Shown in pieces: positions 34,223 through 46,050 of a stretch of DNA of 64,000 nucleotides. The position numbers and the translations under genes were made by a program. Each line of letters opens with the position of its first letter. Positions within the stretch are counted from its first letter, which is position 1. The stretch is from Diphasiastrum complanatum (lineage: Eukaryota > Streptophyta > Lycopodiopsida > Lycopodiales > Lycopodiaceae): the NCBI GenBank assembly GCA_029204225.1, contig CM055100.1:45283685-45347684 (forward strand), given 5' to 3'. The notes beneath the pieces were generated by a model. It did no database searches, was not told the DNA's origin, and saw only the letters and a list, made by a program, of their open reading frames with translations.

Positions 34223-37200
34223 ATGCCTCCGAGCTTCGATTTCGCAAAGTGGTGGACAAAAGCCACCCATCAAGGCACTCCTGTTGTGGTGAAGATGGAA
34301 AATCCTAATTGGACAATGCTGGAGTTAGAGAGCCCAGGCACAGCTTTTGGAACAGACAAGGATAGAGGAAAAAATGCAAAGCAGCTGACATGGGTGCTTC
34401 TGTTAAAAGCTCATCGGGCTGCTGACTGCGTTGCCTGGTTTGCCCAAGGGCTATGGTCTTTGCTCGCAGCCGTAAGGAAGCGCCTTATTCTTCAGCAGGA
34501 TGTGATTATTAGTTCTGATCAGCCTCACAAGGGAAAGCTTTACAGATTTATCAGAGGCTTTTTGATGTTTGTGTTGTTCATGTTGTGTGTAGAGATAGCT
34601 GCACATTCGATGGGGTGGCACTTTAGCCGGCCTCATCTGCAAACGCCATCGAATTTGCTACATTCCATTTATCTATCCTGGGTTTTTGTGAGAGCGAACT
34701 ACATTGCCCCTCCTTTACAGCTATTAGCTGATTCGTGCATCATTCTATTTCTTATCCAGAGTGCAGATAGAATTATTTTGTCCTTAGGCTGTATATGGAT
34801 CAAGTATAAAAAAATCAAGCCACAGGCCAAGGTTGAATTGCTCAATTCGGATGATCTAGAACAGCCTGGTGATGGATATCCCATGGTGCTCGTGCAGATT
34901 CCCATGTGCAATGAAAAAGAGGTGAGAATTGTAGTTCATTATTTGATTTTCAGCGACATGTTTGCCAGGTCTACTCTTCTGAGATCCATAAGCTATGATG
35001 CTTTGTTTATCGGATGATTTCGATGCGGCAATTTAATGTCTAAGTAAATCTTGTTTGACGTTACCAAGTGTGAGGCCTACTTTTTGTAGCCATACTGGAA
35101 CTGATCATGGCAGACTCTTGGAAATAGCCTGCTTCATCCCTCATGCCATTTTTCACTGTTAACTGCTGCTGCAGTTGGGTGTTATAGCATCTGGAAAGTA
35201 AGAAATGTCAGTAAAGTCTTGAAGTTGCACTCCTACGCATGAGCATTGGGAACTGGATGCTTTTGTATTCTATAATGAAGCGTGAGATTGCTGTGTGAGG
35301 TACATTTGATATTTTCAGTAAATATCAACTGTCTCAGCTAACCATGATTCCTGACAAACTGAGGTGCAAGTTTCTCCTAGTTTCAATTGGGGATATTCTT
35401 CATGAAAATCTGGTGTTAGAGATTCAATAGCTATATAGCCTTCTAGTTCGTGTACTGTTTATTCCCAAGCAGAATACCGTTATTTCTAGCAGCAGTTTAA
35501 TACAAATTAGTAGACTCTTGTATCCCAATAAGTGTGCCTTTAAGTTAATATGACACTCTGCGATTTCAGCTCTCTGAAGTTGCAGAAATGGCTTGTTTTG
35601 ACAGATTCATATCAGATGCTAGTTAGCTAAAAAATCTGAACATCACAGGTTAAAGAAGTAAGTGCATGCAGCATGTGAAATGAGGATTATATAAATAGTA
35701 TGAACCTGCATTTAATGGGACGATTGTTCTGTGTAAGAAAGAGTTTGTGGCCTCGTGCCCAAGATGGTTGTGTTTGAATGGTGATTTTCAGTATTTAAAA
35801 TTGTATATGTGGAAGAGTGAAAGGAAATTCACTTAGTGAAACTTATGATCTGTGCAGGTCTATGAGCAATCCATATCTGCTGTCTGTCAGCTGGATTGGC
35901 CAAAAGATCGTATTCTGGTGCAGGTGCTTGACGATTCTGATGACATCGAAATCCAGGCACTTATTAAGGCTGAGGTTTTGAAATGGCACGAGAAGGGTAT
36001 TAACATCATATACAGACACCGCATTATTCGAACTGGGTACAAGGCAGGAAATCTCAATTCTGCCATGAGTTGTGACTATGTTAAGGATTATGAATTTGTG
36101 GCAATATTTGATGCTGACTTTCAGCCGAGGGCTGACTATTTGAAACGTACAATACCACACTTCAAGGTGATAAATACAATCCTGCTGTAAATGTTCTGTT
36201 TCCATCATGTTAATTTTGCTTTGTCTGAACCTTGCCATTGCTATTGACTTCAGGAAAATCCTGATCTGGCCTTGGTTCAAGCTCGTTGGGCATTTGTAAA
36301 CAAGGATGAAAATTTACTGACTCGCCTTCAGAACATCAACCTATCATTTCATTTTGAGGTCGAGCAGCAAGTGAATGGAGTTTTTTTGAACTTTTTTGGA
36401 TTCAATGGAACAGCTGGAGTCTGGAAGATAAAAGCTCTCGAAGAATCAGGAGGCTGGTTAGAACGAACTACAGTTGAGGACATGGACATTGCTGTGCGAG
36501 CACACTTACTGGGCTGGAAATTTGTTTTCCTTAATGATGTTGAGGTGATTTGGAAAGGGCTTTCAAATTGGATGCATGTTTTTGTCCAGAAAATGAAAAT
36601 GCCTTATGTTACATGCCTTTGTTCTCTAAATTTGAATCTCTGAATACAAAAACCACCCCACAAAATTGTTTGAACACAAGCTAACTGTTTTTCTTCAACT
36701 GGCATATCCATTTGATCATTGATCAGAATGCCATAAAGGATTAATATGTTTATACTCTTATACTATATCATATCACTTTTCTTTAACAGCAAAGAGACTA
36801 ACTCTTAGTACACTCTTTTTTCAGCTTGGAATTTAATTAGTATCTCACATACAAATATTTTTTTCTAGTGTGCTCCAAATGTGGCAACATGCAACTGATT
36901 CTAAGGTGCTCAGACGGTAATATTTCAAGCATAAGTGGGATAGAGAGCTCAAGGCCTTGATACATTTGCTGTTACCTAACATTTTGCAGTGCCTATGCGA
37001 ATTGCCAGAGTCATATGAAGCATATAGGAAACAACAACACCGATGGCACTCAGGGCCCATGCAGCTTTTTCGTCTGTGTTTTCTGGATATAATAAGTGCT
37101 AAGGTGGGAATTGCTGATTCTAACAAACGTTTGTTTTCAACTTGCTCTTGCTTTCTGGATATATAATTTCTCGAGATACATGCAAACTTGGGAATCAATA

Positions 37201-38411
37201 CTGTAGCAAACATTTATACGTCTTTGACTTGGAACGTGTATATTGGACTTCTACATTTTTGGTCTCGGTTTGAAATTTGAATGTGACATCAAGGGACTTC
37301 AAGTTAGTTACATATACATTGCTAAATATGTGTTAAAATTCTAGACTGCTATAGTGAAAATTTTTCAGCACATGATGACATACATGCACCTACATTTAGG
37401 AGCTCATTGGAACAGGAAAAAGGAAGAAATTCAAAACAAAGACTCTTTTTATTCTTTTTGTCTTTTCCACAATTTTTACACATAGCGATGTATTCTGTGC
37501 AAATGCATCATGCTGGTCCAACACTTTATGAGTGAACCCCATAGGAGTTGATGATAGTATGTCACTACTTTAAATTATTGGTTACCTATTGACATTTGTT
37601 CTAGTGGCTGACTAAGTTTGTGTTAGCCTACCATTTTCTTGTCATGTTTATTTGTCATTTTTTATCAGGTTTTGTAGAAGCAGATCAGTTTTATTACAAG
37701 CACTGCATACATCATAAACGACTATACTATAATGTGCTGGTTCTCACAAGACAATGTGTAGTTTTGCAGATCTCATGGTGGAAAAAGTCAAATCTGATTT
37801 TTCTGTTCTTTCTACTGAGAAAGCTCATCCTACCATTTTATTCCTTTACTCTCTTTTGCATAATTCTTCCCTTGACAATGTTTGTACCAGAATCTCACCT
37901 GCCTGTTTGGGTTATTTGTTACATCCCTGCTACCATGTCTTTGTTGAATGTTCTCCCAGCACCAAAATCATTCCCTTTCCTCGTCCCTTATCTACTTTTT
38001 GAAAACACAATGTCTGTAACAAAGTTCAATGCAATGATTTCCGGTCTATTTCAACTTGGAAGTGCCTATGAGTGGGTTGTAACCAAGAAGTCAGGCAGAG
38101 CTTCTGAACCACACCTGTTGCTACTTACTGAGAAAGAATTGCAAACCAACTCACCGCTTGCGCAACACCATCAAAGCGCATCAGAATCTGGTGTTGAGGC
38201 TCTTTCAAAGGAACAAACCCAGCAGCTGAAGCTTCCTAAGAAGAAAGTTAACAGGTTGTACAGTAAGGAACTTTCTTTGGCCTTTTTACTCTTAACGGCA
38301 GCAGCCAGAAGCTTGCTCTCAGCACAAGGGGTGCATTTTTATTTCTTGCTATTCCAAGGAATATCATTTCTCGTGATTGGTCTTGATTTGATTGGTGAAC
38401 AAGCAAAGTGA
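34223..38411 (+). CDS. CSLC: Cellulose-synthase-like C glycan synthase (xyloglucan backbone)
   Basis: Five exons, all introns phase 0 and GT-AG: 34223-34921, 35858-36166, 36254-36544, 36990-37103, 37770-38411; 684 residues, normal for CSLC. The start [11 protein letters not shown] matches CSLC N-termini; an upstream in-frame TTG is not a start. It is a family 2 glycosyltransferase, a multi-pass Golgi protein. Motifs: LDDSDD (257-262), DAD (318-320), TVEDMD (about 409-414) and QQHRW (448-452), so the D,D,D,QxxRW set is complete. Membrane segments are visible near 110-130, 160-200, 480-520 and 540-565, with a last pair near 635-680. CSLC proteins make the beta-1,4-glucan backbone of xyloglucan with xylosyltransferases. 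No stop or frameshift is present, so the gene looks functional. UTR limits were not determined. Confidence 0.95.
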
Positions 38412-39020
38412 GATCTGCATATGAAAGGCACAGCAGACATAGCCTTCTGTGTAATCTTACAGCTGATTAAATGGGCTGCTGCGTTGTGTGCCGTTGTTTT
38501 TGGAAGGTTGAATTGGTGCAAAATTTGCAACTACAGGACTTTGGCAGGCCATATAAATATGAGAGAAGCAGGTGTTAACACAAAGTACCCAGACATGTTA
38601 GCTACAACAGAGGCTTGATTGACTTCTAGTGAAATAAGATAAGTGTTGCCGGATGTGATGAGGGTTTGTTTTGAACTTTTCATTTTACATCTCCATTAAG
38701 CTTTCAGACAAAGAGAGAGCATGGGCATTCTTTCTCTACTTCTGTTCTTGATGAGATGCACTTAGTTGGACCTTGAATAAGGCTGAAAGTAGATTTACTT
38801 AACAATGTAAACCTCCCAGAGGATGCTTACACTGTTAAGTCATTAAGCTGCTATTTTTTTCTATAACATGGGCCAGCCCCTGATTCTTAGCTGGTTTGCC
38901 CTGATGTAATACTTGTGCTTCAGTGCAAGGTGATTCTTTAAAGCCGACACCATCATTTTGGGTGTCTGTGGCAGCATGTTTTTTGAACATCTGTATACGA
39001 TGTGGTTCTTTTGGGAAGCG

Positions 39021-39026
39021 AATAAA
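39021..39026 (+). terminator. Possible CSLC polyadenylation signal
   Basis: AATAAA occurs 610 bp after the CSLC stop codon. Plant poly(A) signals are loose, so this is only a candidate 3' end marker. Confidence 0.25.
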
Positions 39027-39056
39027 GTGTTAACATGTGAAATAGCAGACCACAAA

Positions 39057-39228
39057 CTGTTAAATGAACCATCAAATGCTGAATGCTGGTCTCACCAGAA
39101 TACTAAGAAACTCACCATAGCATTCACAGGATGTTGGGCAAGATATCTGTTAAATGAACCATCAAATGTGGAATGCCGGTCTCACCAGAATATCAAGAAA
39201 CTCACCATAGCATTCACACGATGTTGAG
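39057..39228. repeat. Two-copy tandem repeat, 90-bp period
   Basis: Copies at 39057-39146 and 39147-39228 both begin CTGTTAAATGAACCATCAAA and differ at a few positions. They lie in the 3' flank of CSLC. Confidence 0.9.
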
Positions 39229-39715
39229 TGATTCATTCTAACAAATTCATTGTTTTATGATTGCTCTTTTTTCTGATCATTTGGTGTTATATGTATAACT
39301 ATCTGTAAGCCACAAATGTCAAATGAGTGGGTGCTATATTTATATTATTCTTATGCAGGTATTGAAGGCACATCTCGGCTATATTTTCTCTACCAATAGA
39401 TACGTTTGATAGATACTGGTTCATCTTTCTCAACTTACAAGGTGATTTCTTCTGCTTTTGTTGAAAATCTGAACGATAAAAGACAGCCTGGAGTCGGAGA
39501 CAATTTGAACAGGCAAACTTTGTAAGAAAATTTCGTATATATAGCAGAGAGCTTCCTTAGATTTCTGAAGACAGGAAAGAAGTGAGTATCCCATATATTA
39601 TCAGAAGTGGTAGAAATTCTGTCCCTAAAACTGATTGGCTGCAAATGGGCAGAATTACAGGAGGGGTGGGAGGGGACTATCATGTCAAAGAAGCCTCTAG
39701 GGATCAGGGTCCTAA

Positions 39716-39886
39716 GGGCCTCTTTCCATGTGGGTCTTCACCCGAGTCCTATGTCATGCTTTCACCCGGCTGAACGGGTGCACCTGATTTTCAAGAGAAA
39801 TCTACAGACCCACTCACCCGTTCAGCGACCCATGCTGTTGAAAAATGTCACCAGCACCAGTGAATGGGTCTCATGGAAAGAGGCCC
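39716..39886. mobile_element. Tourist-like MITE (PIF/Harbinger type)
   Basis: A 171-bp unit with 15-bp perfect terminal inverted repeats (GGGCCTCTTTCCATG and CATGGAAAGAGGCCC), flanked by TAA at 39713-39715 and 39887-39889. A TWA duplication with GGGCC termini is the hallmark of PIF/Harbinger MITEs. A second internal inverted repeat (CACCCGGCTGAACGGGTG with CACCCGTTCAGC) suggests a strongly folding interior. It encodes nothing and depends on a transposase in trans. It is 1.3 kb downstream of the CSLC stop. Confidence 0.85.
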
Positions 39887-39889
39887 TAA

Positions 39890-41024
39890 CAATGTCCTTG
39901 ACCTACTAGCCCTCCCAGGGCAGAACACCCTGGCTTGGGGTTTTTTCCCTGATGTGCATAGTCCATAACTCTCGAGCCTGTCAGGGCAAGGCATTTTGTA
40001 AAAGCCTGGGCAAGAAATTGGTGTTTATGCTGGGTAAAGTCACATTGCAACCCCATGGGCTTAAAGTCCCCATGCCCGAATTTTACCCTATACAAAGAGC
40101 AATTAATTTACTCTACATGTGACTTGAGGTGAGATAATCATGCCACCATATCTGAACTAAGGGCCTTGAGAGAGAGAGAGAGAGAGAGAGATCCAACATA
40201 GAAATGGGTTTTGCGGAACGTTTTGTTGTTGTAGATTATAAGGCTATTTCTTTATATACATCATCATAAGAGAATCACAAGGAATTATTGTTGATTCTTC
40301 CTATCCTCTGCCTGAGGTCAAGAGTTCCATCCATGTGGGCAAATATAAATATATTCTATATTGAAAACTTGAAAATCATAGTAAGAATAACTAACATTGT
40401 GTGGACTTTCTAGTGCAATGGAATACCTCCATCTAAGCAAGTAAAACATTGAATATTCTTAAAATATACTAGAAATTGCATAACATGTGGTAGAGGAGAT
40501 CCAAGCTTAAATCTTGGTCCACCTGTGGATGTGTTTCACTTTGGCTTTGGCCCTTGTAAACATTGTGAATACTTTGATTAGTAGTTGGCCTACCTACATG
40601 GGTTGCCTTACAAGATTAAAAATTATTCGAGACAAGTTTGCAATCGTTTAAGAAATGCAAGAGCATTAAGCAAGGGAAGGGAAATATTCACCTTTCAATG
40701 ATTCCACATGTTCAATATTTTCATATAACTCATAATAAGTTCAACATTCAACAAACCACGACATTTGAAGGCGTTAGCAAGTACCAACATCACTAAACAA
40801 CACTAAATATTTGGGAATGGCAAAGAAGAACGTATTCATGATGTACCAAGCATAAGGTGATAAGCAACAAATTATGCTTGAAAACATAAAAAAGGGAGCC
40901 AATATTTGTCGGACAAAAATTACGAAAGAAAGCTAATCCTTGAAAGGAAAGACCCAATGAATCCTAGAACTAGGACATTCCATTAGTGAATGAAACTTCA
41001 AAAACCTAAAAACCAAACAATCAT
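39890..41024. other. Interval with no gene recognised
   Basis: This region lies between the MITE and the 538-codon ORF. A GA microsatellite occupies 40168-40191. I find no 5' LTR, primer binding site or gag for the element to the right, so that element is truncated on this side. Confidence 0.45.
40168..40191. repeat. GA microsatellite
   Basis: A pure GA run of about 24 bp. Confidence 0.95.
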
Positions 41025-42641
41025 GTGATGCCAGAAACTTTTGAAATTTTTTATTTGGAAGTGCATTGTTTGGTTCAAGATGCAAAGGTAGATGTCACTT
41101 TCATGAAAGTAACTTGGATTTATTTCATGTCCTTGGAGAGTAGTTTGCTTGGAACTTTGGATAAGTTCAAACTTATTGTTATTATCCAAGAGAAATCAAT
41201 CAAGAATAAGGAGGAGCAATCACAAAATGAAAATAGTTTCATTTATGCTCTCATGTCGACTTATGAAAAACTATTTTCCTTTATAAAGATTTTTGTATCT
41301 CAAAGGTGGATTAAGGCATTACTAGTTGAGTGTGATGCCTTAAAAGATAGCAAAACATGTTTTCCTTGTAAACTTACATTAGATATGAAGTCAAGGAAAT
41401 GGAAACGTCTTCATAATGTAGATTCTTTTGGTTTCAATAAGATCATGAATGATGTGTTCATTTATAAAGATGAAAATTGTAAGTTTTCAATCTTAAAGGC
41501 AAGTTGTGAACTTCTTATGAGAATAAGTGAAGCATCCAAAGTGGAAACTTATATCCATAAGCAAGTAGTTAGCCTTATTGAGATGGAAATACCTTTTGAT
41601 TTCAATATTAGAAAAATCATTCCAAGCTATGGTGATTATTGGACTTATGTTTCTAGCATAAGTAGTCTTGATAATCATAGGAAGTGCATAATGTATGGTC
41701 ATAGTTGTTGTGTTCATTATGAGACATGGAGGTCTCGGATTCCCATCAAGAAGGAGCATCATGAAGAGGATCTCAAGGAGTCAACTCAAGGTTCGAGTGT
41801 GCCACTGATTGAGGAGGAGAGTCCTTCTCAAGGTTCAAGTGTGCCAAGGATTGAGGAGGAGAGACCTTCTCAAGTTGTGATTCCAAGAAGAATCTCAAGA
41901 AACATGGTTGAGCCCATGTGGCTCACATTTCAAGGGAAAGAGGAGCATATCTCATGTGGTATACATCTCAGACTTACTTCTCTTATGACATTGACATTTG
42001 ATAAATCAATTTGCTTTAGTGAAAGCATTGCATCTCAAAATTGGAGTAAAGTCATACTAGTTGAGTATGAAGTCTCTCTTGAGAACATAGATGATGTTCT
42101 GAAAAGTTTGAAATTGATTTTAAATCAATTAGAAAGTAAATGGTTATTTCATTTAATGTATGCTCTTAAGTCGTGCAAGAGCAAAAGTGATTTGTTCACT
42201 CATAGTTTGAAAATTTGTCTTTTTTCAAGTATTGAGGCAAATTGTAAACTCTTTATGAGAGTAAGTGAATCATCTTCTAAAGACACGTATCTCCATAATG
42301 AAGTATGTAGCCTCATTGGATCTGAGATTAGCATGGTAAACAAGCATGAAGATATGATGCAAACACTTTGTTATTATTGCATGCATAGTCTTGCCAATTT
42401 GGATGAGTCTAATTCTCTAGATCGTGATAGCATGATGTTGGATCTTTGTGATCCTAATAAGACAAAAAGAAATCTTTATTTTCTCATGGAGGAGCATGAA
42501 CATGAAGAAGGAGCACGCCTCAAGGTCAAGCATCCACATGAAATTTGGAAGGAATCAATTTTGGAGGTGCTAGGATGGTGCAAAGCTCTCAAGTTCATCA
42601 AAGATATCAACATCAAAGAAGCACTATCATGGATATGGTGA
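41025..42641 (+). CDS. Unknown 538-codon ORF with internal duplication, in an LTR element
   Basis: This uninterrupted frame ends 127 bp before a polypurine tract and a 3' LTR, so it belongs to a plus-strand LTR element whose 5' part is lost. Two segments resemble each other: about 91-190 and about 336-436. Both show SQ-W-K-LVE, then a KW, an FS..A.C.L.MR.SE.S, a TY.H..V.SLI and an EI at matching spacing. Between them a 14-residue unit repeats twice (GSSVPLIEEESPSQ and GSSVPRIEEERPSQ, 257-284), followed by PRRISRN. RR-S-R followed by W-x-x-x-x-x-E recalls the integrase-RT linker and RT start of copia pol, but no RT catalytic motif is visible. It may be a much altered copia pol derivative. Function unknown. 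The first Met is assumed as start; upstream in-frame coding is not apparent. Confidence 0.6.
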   Translation: MMPETFEIFYLEVHCLVQDAKVDVTFMKVTWIYFMSLESSLLGTLDKFKLIVIIQEKSIKNKEEQSQNENSFIYALMSTYEKLFSFIKIFVSQRWIKALLVECDALKDSKTCFPCKLTLDMKSRKWKRLHNVDSFGFNKIMNDVFIYKDENCKFSILKASCELLMRISEASKVETYIHKQVVSLIEMEIPFDFNIRKIIPSYGDYWTYVSSISSLDNHRKCIMYGHSCCVHYETWRSRIPIKKEHHEEDLKESTQGSSVPLIEEESPSQGSSVPRIEEERPSQVVIPRRISRNMVEPMWLTFQGKEEHISCGIHLRLTSLMTLTFDKSICFSESIASQNWSKVILVEYEVSLENIDDVLKSLKLILNQLESKWLFHLMYALKSCKSKSDLFTHSLKICLFSSIEANCKLFMRVSESSSKDTYLHNEVCSLIGSEISMVNKHEDMMQTLCYYCMHSLANLDESNSLDRDSMMLDLCDPNKTKRNLYFLMEEHEHEEGARLKVKHPHEIWKESILEVLGWCKALKFIKDINIKEALSWIW

Positions 42642-42767
42642 TCTCGGATCAACATAAAGCTCATTGGCTGATCTTCACACCTGTTGAACCAGCAAAGACC
42701 AATTCAACCCATGGATCAAGTTCAAGATCATCATGTTCTTTTATCAAGCTAGATCTACCAAGCTAGA

Positions 42768-42778
42768 TTTTTGAGGAG
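42768..42778 (+). promoter_or_regulatory. Polypurine tract candidate
   Basis: TTTTTGAGGAG directly precedes the LTR at 42779 and indicates plus orientation for the element. Confidence 0.65.
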
Positions 42779-43450
42779 TGTGAAAAATGCAAAAATTATG
42801 CTTGGTCAAGGCCAAATCTATGTATATAGGATGATTACACATGTGTGGAGCATGTTCCCACATGTGAAATAGATGTACTTTTCATGTAGTACAATCATAT
42901 AGCTTGTACATATAGTTTAAGTCAAGTTCTTTTGGCTAAAAAGGCCAAAATCATGTTTTTTAGTCATATGTCACATGTCATCAATCTAGAGATTGCATGA
43001 AGCCACATCATGAGATTAGGTGTCAAATCCCATGTGTAGAGGTGTGCTCACACGTGTGGAATAAGTTGAGGAAGTTGAATTTTCACTTCTAGAAGAGTTT
43101 TTCCTAGTTCTCTACATAGAAGAAAAATGGACAAAAGTGCTCAAAATAGAAGGTTTTGTCCAAGTGTCAATTTTGCATGATGAATCATCACATGACAAAG
43201 CACCCTCACACGTGTGAGATTAGAGGGATGATCAGTACCACAAGCTCCCACTTTTTGTATATATAGAGCCACATTTGGCCATAATCAACAAGCAACACCA
43301 ATCTTGGTTTTGGAGGCAATTCTTGTTAATTTCATCATTTGTCTTGATTTTTCTTGATAGTTTTGGGTTCCTATCATATTGTACTTTGATTTCAGGCTGG
43401 AGTCCGTGCTCTGACAGGTATTCACACGTGTGAAACCAGCAAGTACAATT
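42779..43450 (+). repeat. 3' LTR of unknown-ORF element, first part
   Basis: The LTR starts TGTGAAAAATGC. It is interrupted at 43450 by a complete copia element with duplication CAATT and resumes at 50003. It contains several CACATGTG or CACACGTGTG palindromes, at about 42838, 42860, 43049, 43206 and 43421. Confidence 0.8.
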
Positions 43451-44313
43451 TGATAAATTTTTAGTTTTTAGGACAATAATGATTGTACTTAACAATCATA
43501 GAGAGTTATTGGTTGCTGATTCAATGGATCTATCAAGTTCTACACATTAGATCTTGATCTAGATTCACTACACTTGGATTTAAGCAAGAGCAATGGATCA
43601 ACACATCATAAATTAGTGAAGGCGGCCTCACACGTGTGGAGTACAATCCAAAGTATGGCATACACCTGAAACAACAAGTACAATAGTTCTAGATAGCAAT
43701 CATTCATAGAAGTCACAAGACAAATGACTAGAAATCTCACAAAAGTGTAGAATGCAAAAGTCTCATCAATCTTCTTAGCAAAATGATGATCCTTTTATGG
43801 ATCGAGTACATCCACGAGTTTGGTACAGTCCAACAGGTCTTCACACGTGTGAAGAGTGCCACATCACTCAGATCTATCCATTTGATCCATCCTTGATCCG
43901 TATCCAAAGTTCATCTTCTAGAATATGGCTAAAAACCAAAAAGTTAGTCTCCTAGAATATAGGAATATTTCCTACAAAATAGGATCTAAGACAAATGGTC
44001 AACTCTTATCTTCTAGAACTCTATACACACATGTGAACATTCACTTGCCATGTGGGAGCATTTACTCATGCACATGCAAGGAAAAGCTAATTTCTAGGTG
44101 ACTAGTCAACTTGACTAAAAACTAGTCATATCATGTTCACACTTACTAGATTGATACAAAATCAGTTTAGATATACACAAGTATGAAAAGTACTTCCTTT
44201 CACACGTGGGAACAGGAGCACCACACGTGTGAAATCAGATCATCAACATTGTTCTAATGTTTGATCATTATTTACAATAAACAATGTCAAGTGAGAAGTG
44301 ACAAATTTCAACA
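43451..44313 (-). repeat. 3' LTR of scrambled copia element
   Basis: This LTR is 863 bp, TGATAAATTT to TTTCAACA in plus coordinates. It holds repeated palindromes: CTCACACGTGTGGA (about 43627), TTCACACGTGTGAA (43840-43853), CACATGTG (about 44029) and CCACACGTGTGAAA (about 44221). Confidence 0.93.
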
Positions 44314-44327
44314 CTCCTCCTCACTTC
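44314..44327 (-). promoter_or_regulatory. Polypurine tract of scrambled copia element
   Basis: The minus strand reads GAAGTGAGGAGGAG immediately before the 3' LTR. Confidence 0.85.
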
Positions 44328-44730
44328 TAGCTTGGCAAATCTAATGTACATCTATCTACAATTTCAAGAGCATATCTTGACTTGAAAAATGTATCTTTGG
44401 ACAATGGCTTGGTTAAGATATTAGCTATGAATTCGGATGATGGTACATGATGTAATTGCACCTCCTTATCTTGTACCTTCTCCCTCACAAAGTGGTGAGC
44501 TATCTCAATAATATGCTTTGTTCTAGCATGGAAGATAGGATTTGAAGCAATTTGTTGAGAAGCTTGATTGTCACAAAATATGTAAGGGATCTCCTCGGCC
44601 TCTAGCACATGTAGCTCCATCAAGAGTCTTCTTAGCCATAGGAGCTCTTTGGTTGTTGAAGTCAATGCCTTGTACTCGGCTTCACAAGAAGATAGTGAGA
44701 TAGTATCTTGCTTTTTGGAAAGCCAAGATA
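44327..44730 (-). pseudogene. Copia RNase H C-terminal part
   Basis: The frame shows TSTTKELLWLRRLLMEL, then YIFCDNQASQQIASNP, ARTKHIEI-type residues and FIANILTKPLS, the standard copia RNase H tail. It is out of frame with the RT part upstream; the shift lies near 44730, where GDKMDRKS leads into a wrong frame. The stop lies at the polypurine tract. Confidence 0.85.
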
Positions 44731-45828
44731 TTACTCCTCCACAAAGAAATGTTGCAAATGCACTAATGACTTCCTATCCATCTTGTCACCTGCAAAATCT
44801 AAATCCGAGTAGGCTCTCAAGTGCAAGTTAGATCCTTCATAAAGTATGCCAAAAAATCTAGTACTAGAAACATATCTAAGTACTCTCTTGGCACTTTTCC
44901 AATGATAAACTAAAGGAGCTTGCATACTTTGACTCAACTTGCTTACACAAAAACTTAAGTCAGGTCTAGTGATGGTTAAATAGATTAGAGAGCCTATAAG
45001 CTTCCTAAAGAGGGTGATGTCCTCAAAGGATGCTTCATCACCTTCATTAGTTGCTTTCACAACATGTTCCATAGGGGTGTCAATCCCCTTACAATCTTTC
45101 ATACCAAATCTTTCAAGAATGGAAGTAGCATACTTAAATTGACTTATGAAAGTACAATTGCTACTTCTAGACACTTCTATCCCAAGTATAAACTTTAGGA
45201 AGCCTAGACCTACCATCTTGAACTCACTAGATAAATCAACTTCTACTTTGCTTATGCCTTCATCATCATTTTCTATCATAATGATGTCATCAACATAAAG
45301 CACCAAAATGATGATCATTCCTTCATTACATTTGAAATATAAAGAAGGTTCATAAGAACTTAGTACAAAGTCAAGGGAATAGAGAAAATCATGCAACCTA
45401 GAGTATCAAGCTCTAGGTGCTTGCTTCAAGCCATATAGGCTCTTCCTTAAGTAGCACACTTTTTGCTCCTCACCAACCTTGATGAAGCCCTCGGGTTGCA
45501 TCATGTAGATTTTCTCTTCTAAAAAGCGATTCAACAAAACATTTGTCACATCCATTTGGTAGAGATCCCACTTGAACAAAGTAGCAGTGCAAATGATTAA
45601 TCTAATAGTTACAGGCTTAGCTACAGTTGCAAATGTTTCTTCATAATCCAATCCTTTTATTTGAAGAAATCGCTTAGCAACAAGCCTAGCTTTGTACTTA
45701 CTAATAGGTCCATCTTGATTGTACTTTATTCTATAAATCCACTTACATGCAAGTGGTTTCTTCCCTCTTGGAAGATTTACAAGATTCCAAGTATGATTTT
45801 CTTCTAATGCATCATACTCTACTTGCAT
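44731..45828 (-). pseudogene. Copia reverse transcriptase, one stop
   Basis: Residues of the N-terminal RT ([37 protein letters not shown]) run from 45828 to 45406. A TGA replaces the expected tryptophan in QAPRA-W-Y, then the frame continues 45396-44731 with LVLYVDDIIM, the catalytic YVDD. The C-terminus ends by frameshift. A GARRSSRSKAEPSRL linker lies upstream at about 45935-46030. Confidence 0.87.
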
Positions 45829-46050
45829 TGCATCTCTCCAAACTTTAGATTTATATGCTTCTTCAAAAGATGGTGGTTCTTCAAGCTATATAGCTAAGAA
45901 AGAGTAAGAGGTAGAAGATGTAGAGTCTTCCTTTTGCTTTCCCTTTTCCACATAGGTGAGCCTTGAGGGCTCGGCCTTGCTTCTTGATGATCTTCTCGCC
46001 CCCATTTGACTCGGATCCTTGTCTCCATCCTCGGGTTTGTCAAGATCCTA

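Noticed and set aside
39607-39909. 100-codon frame after CSLC
   Set aside because: It spans the MITE and its flanks, so it is not a gene.
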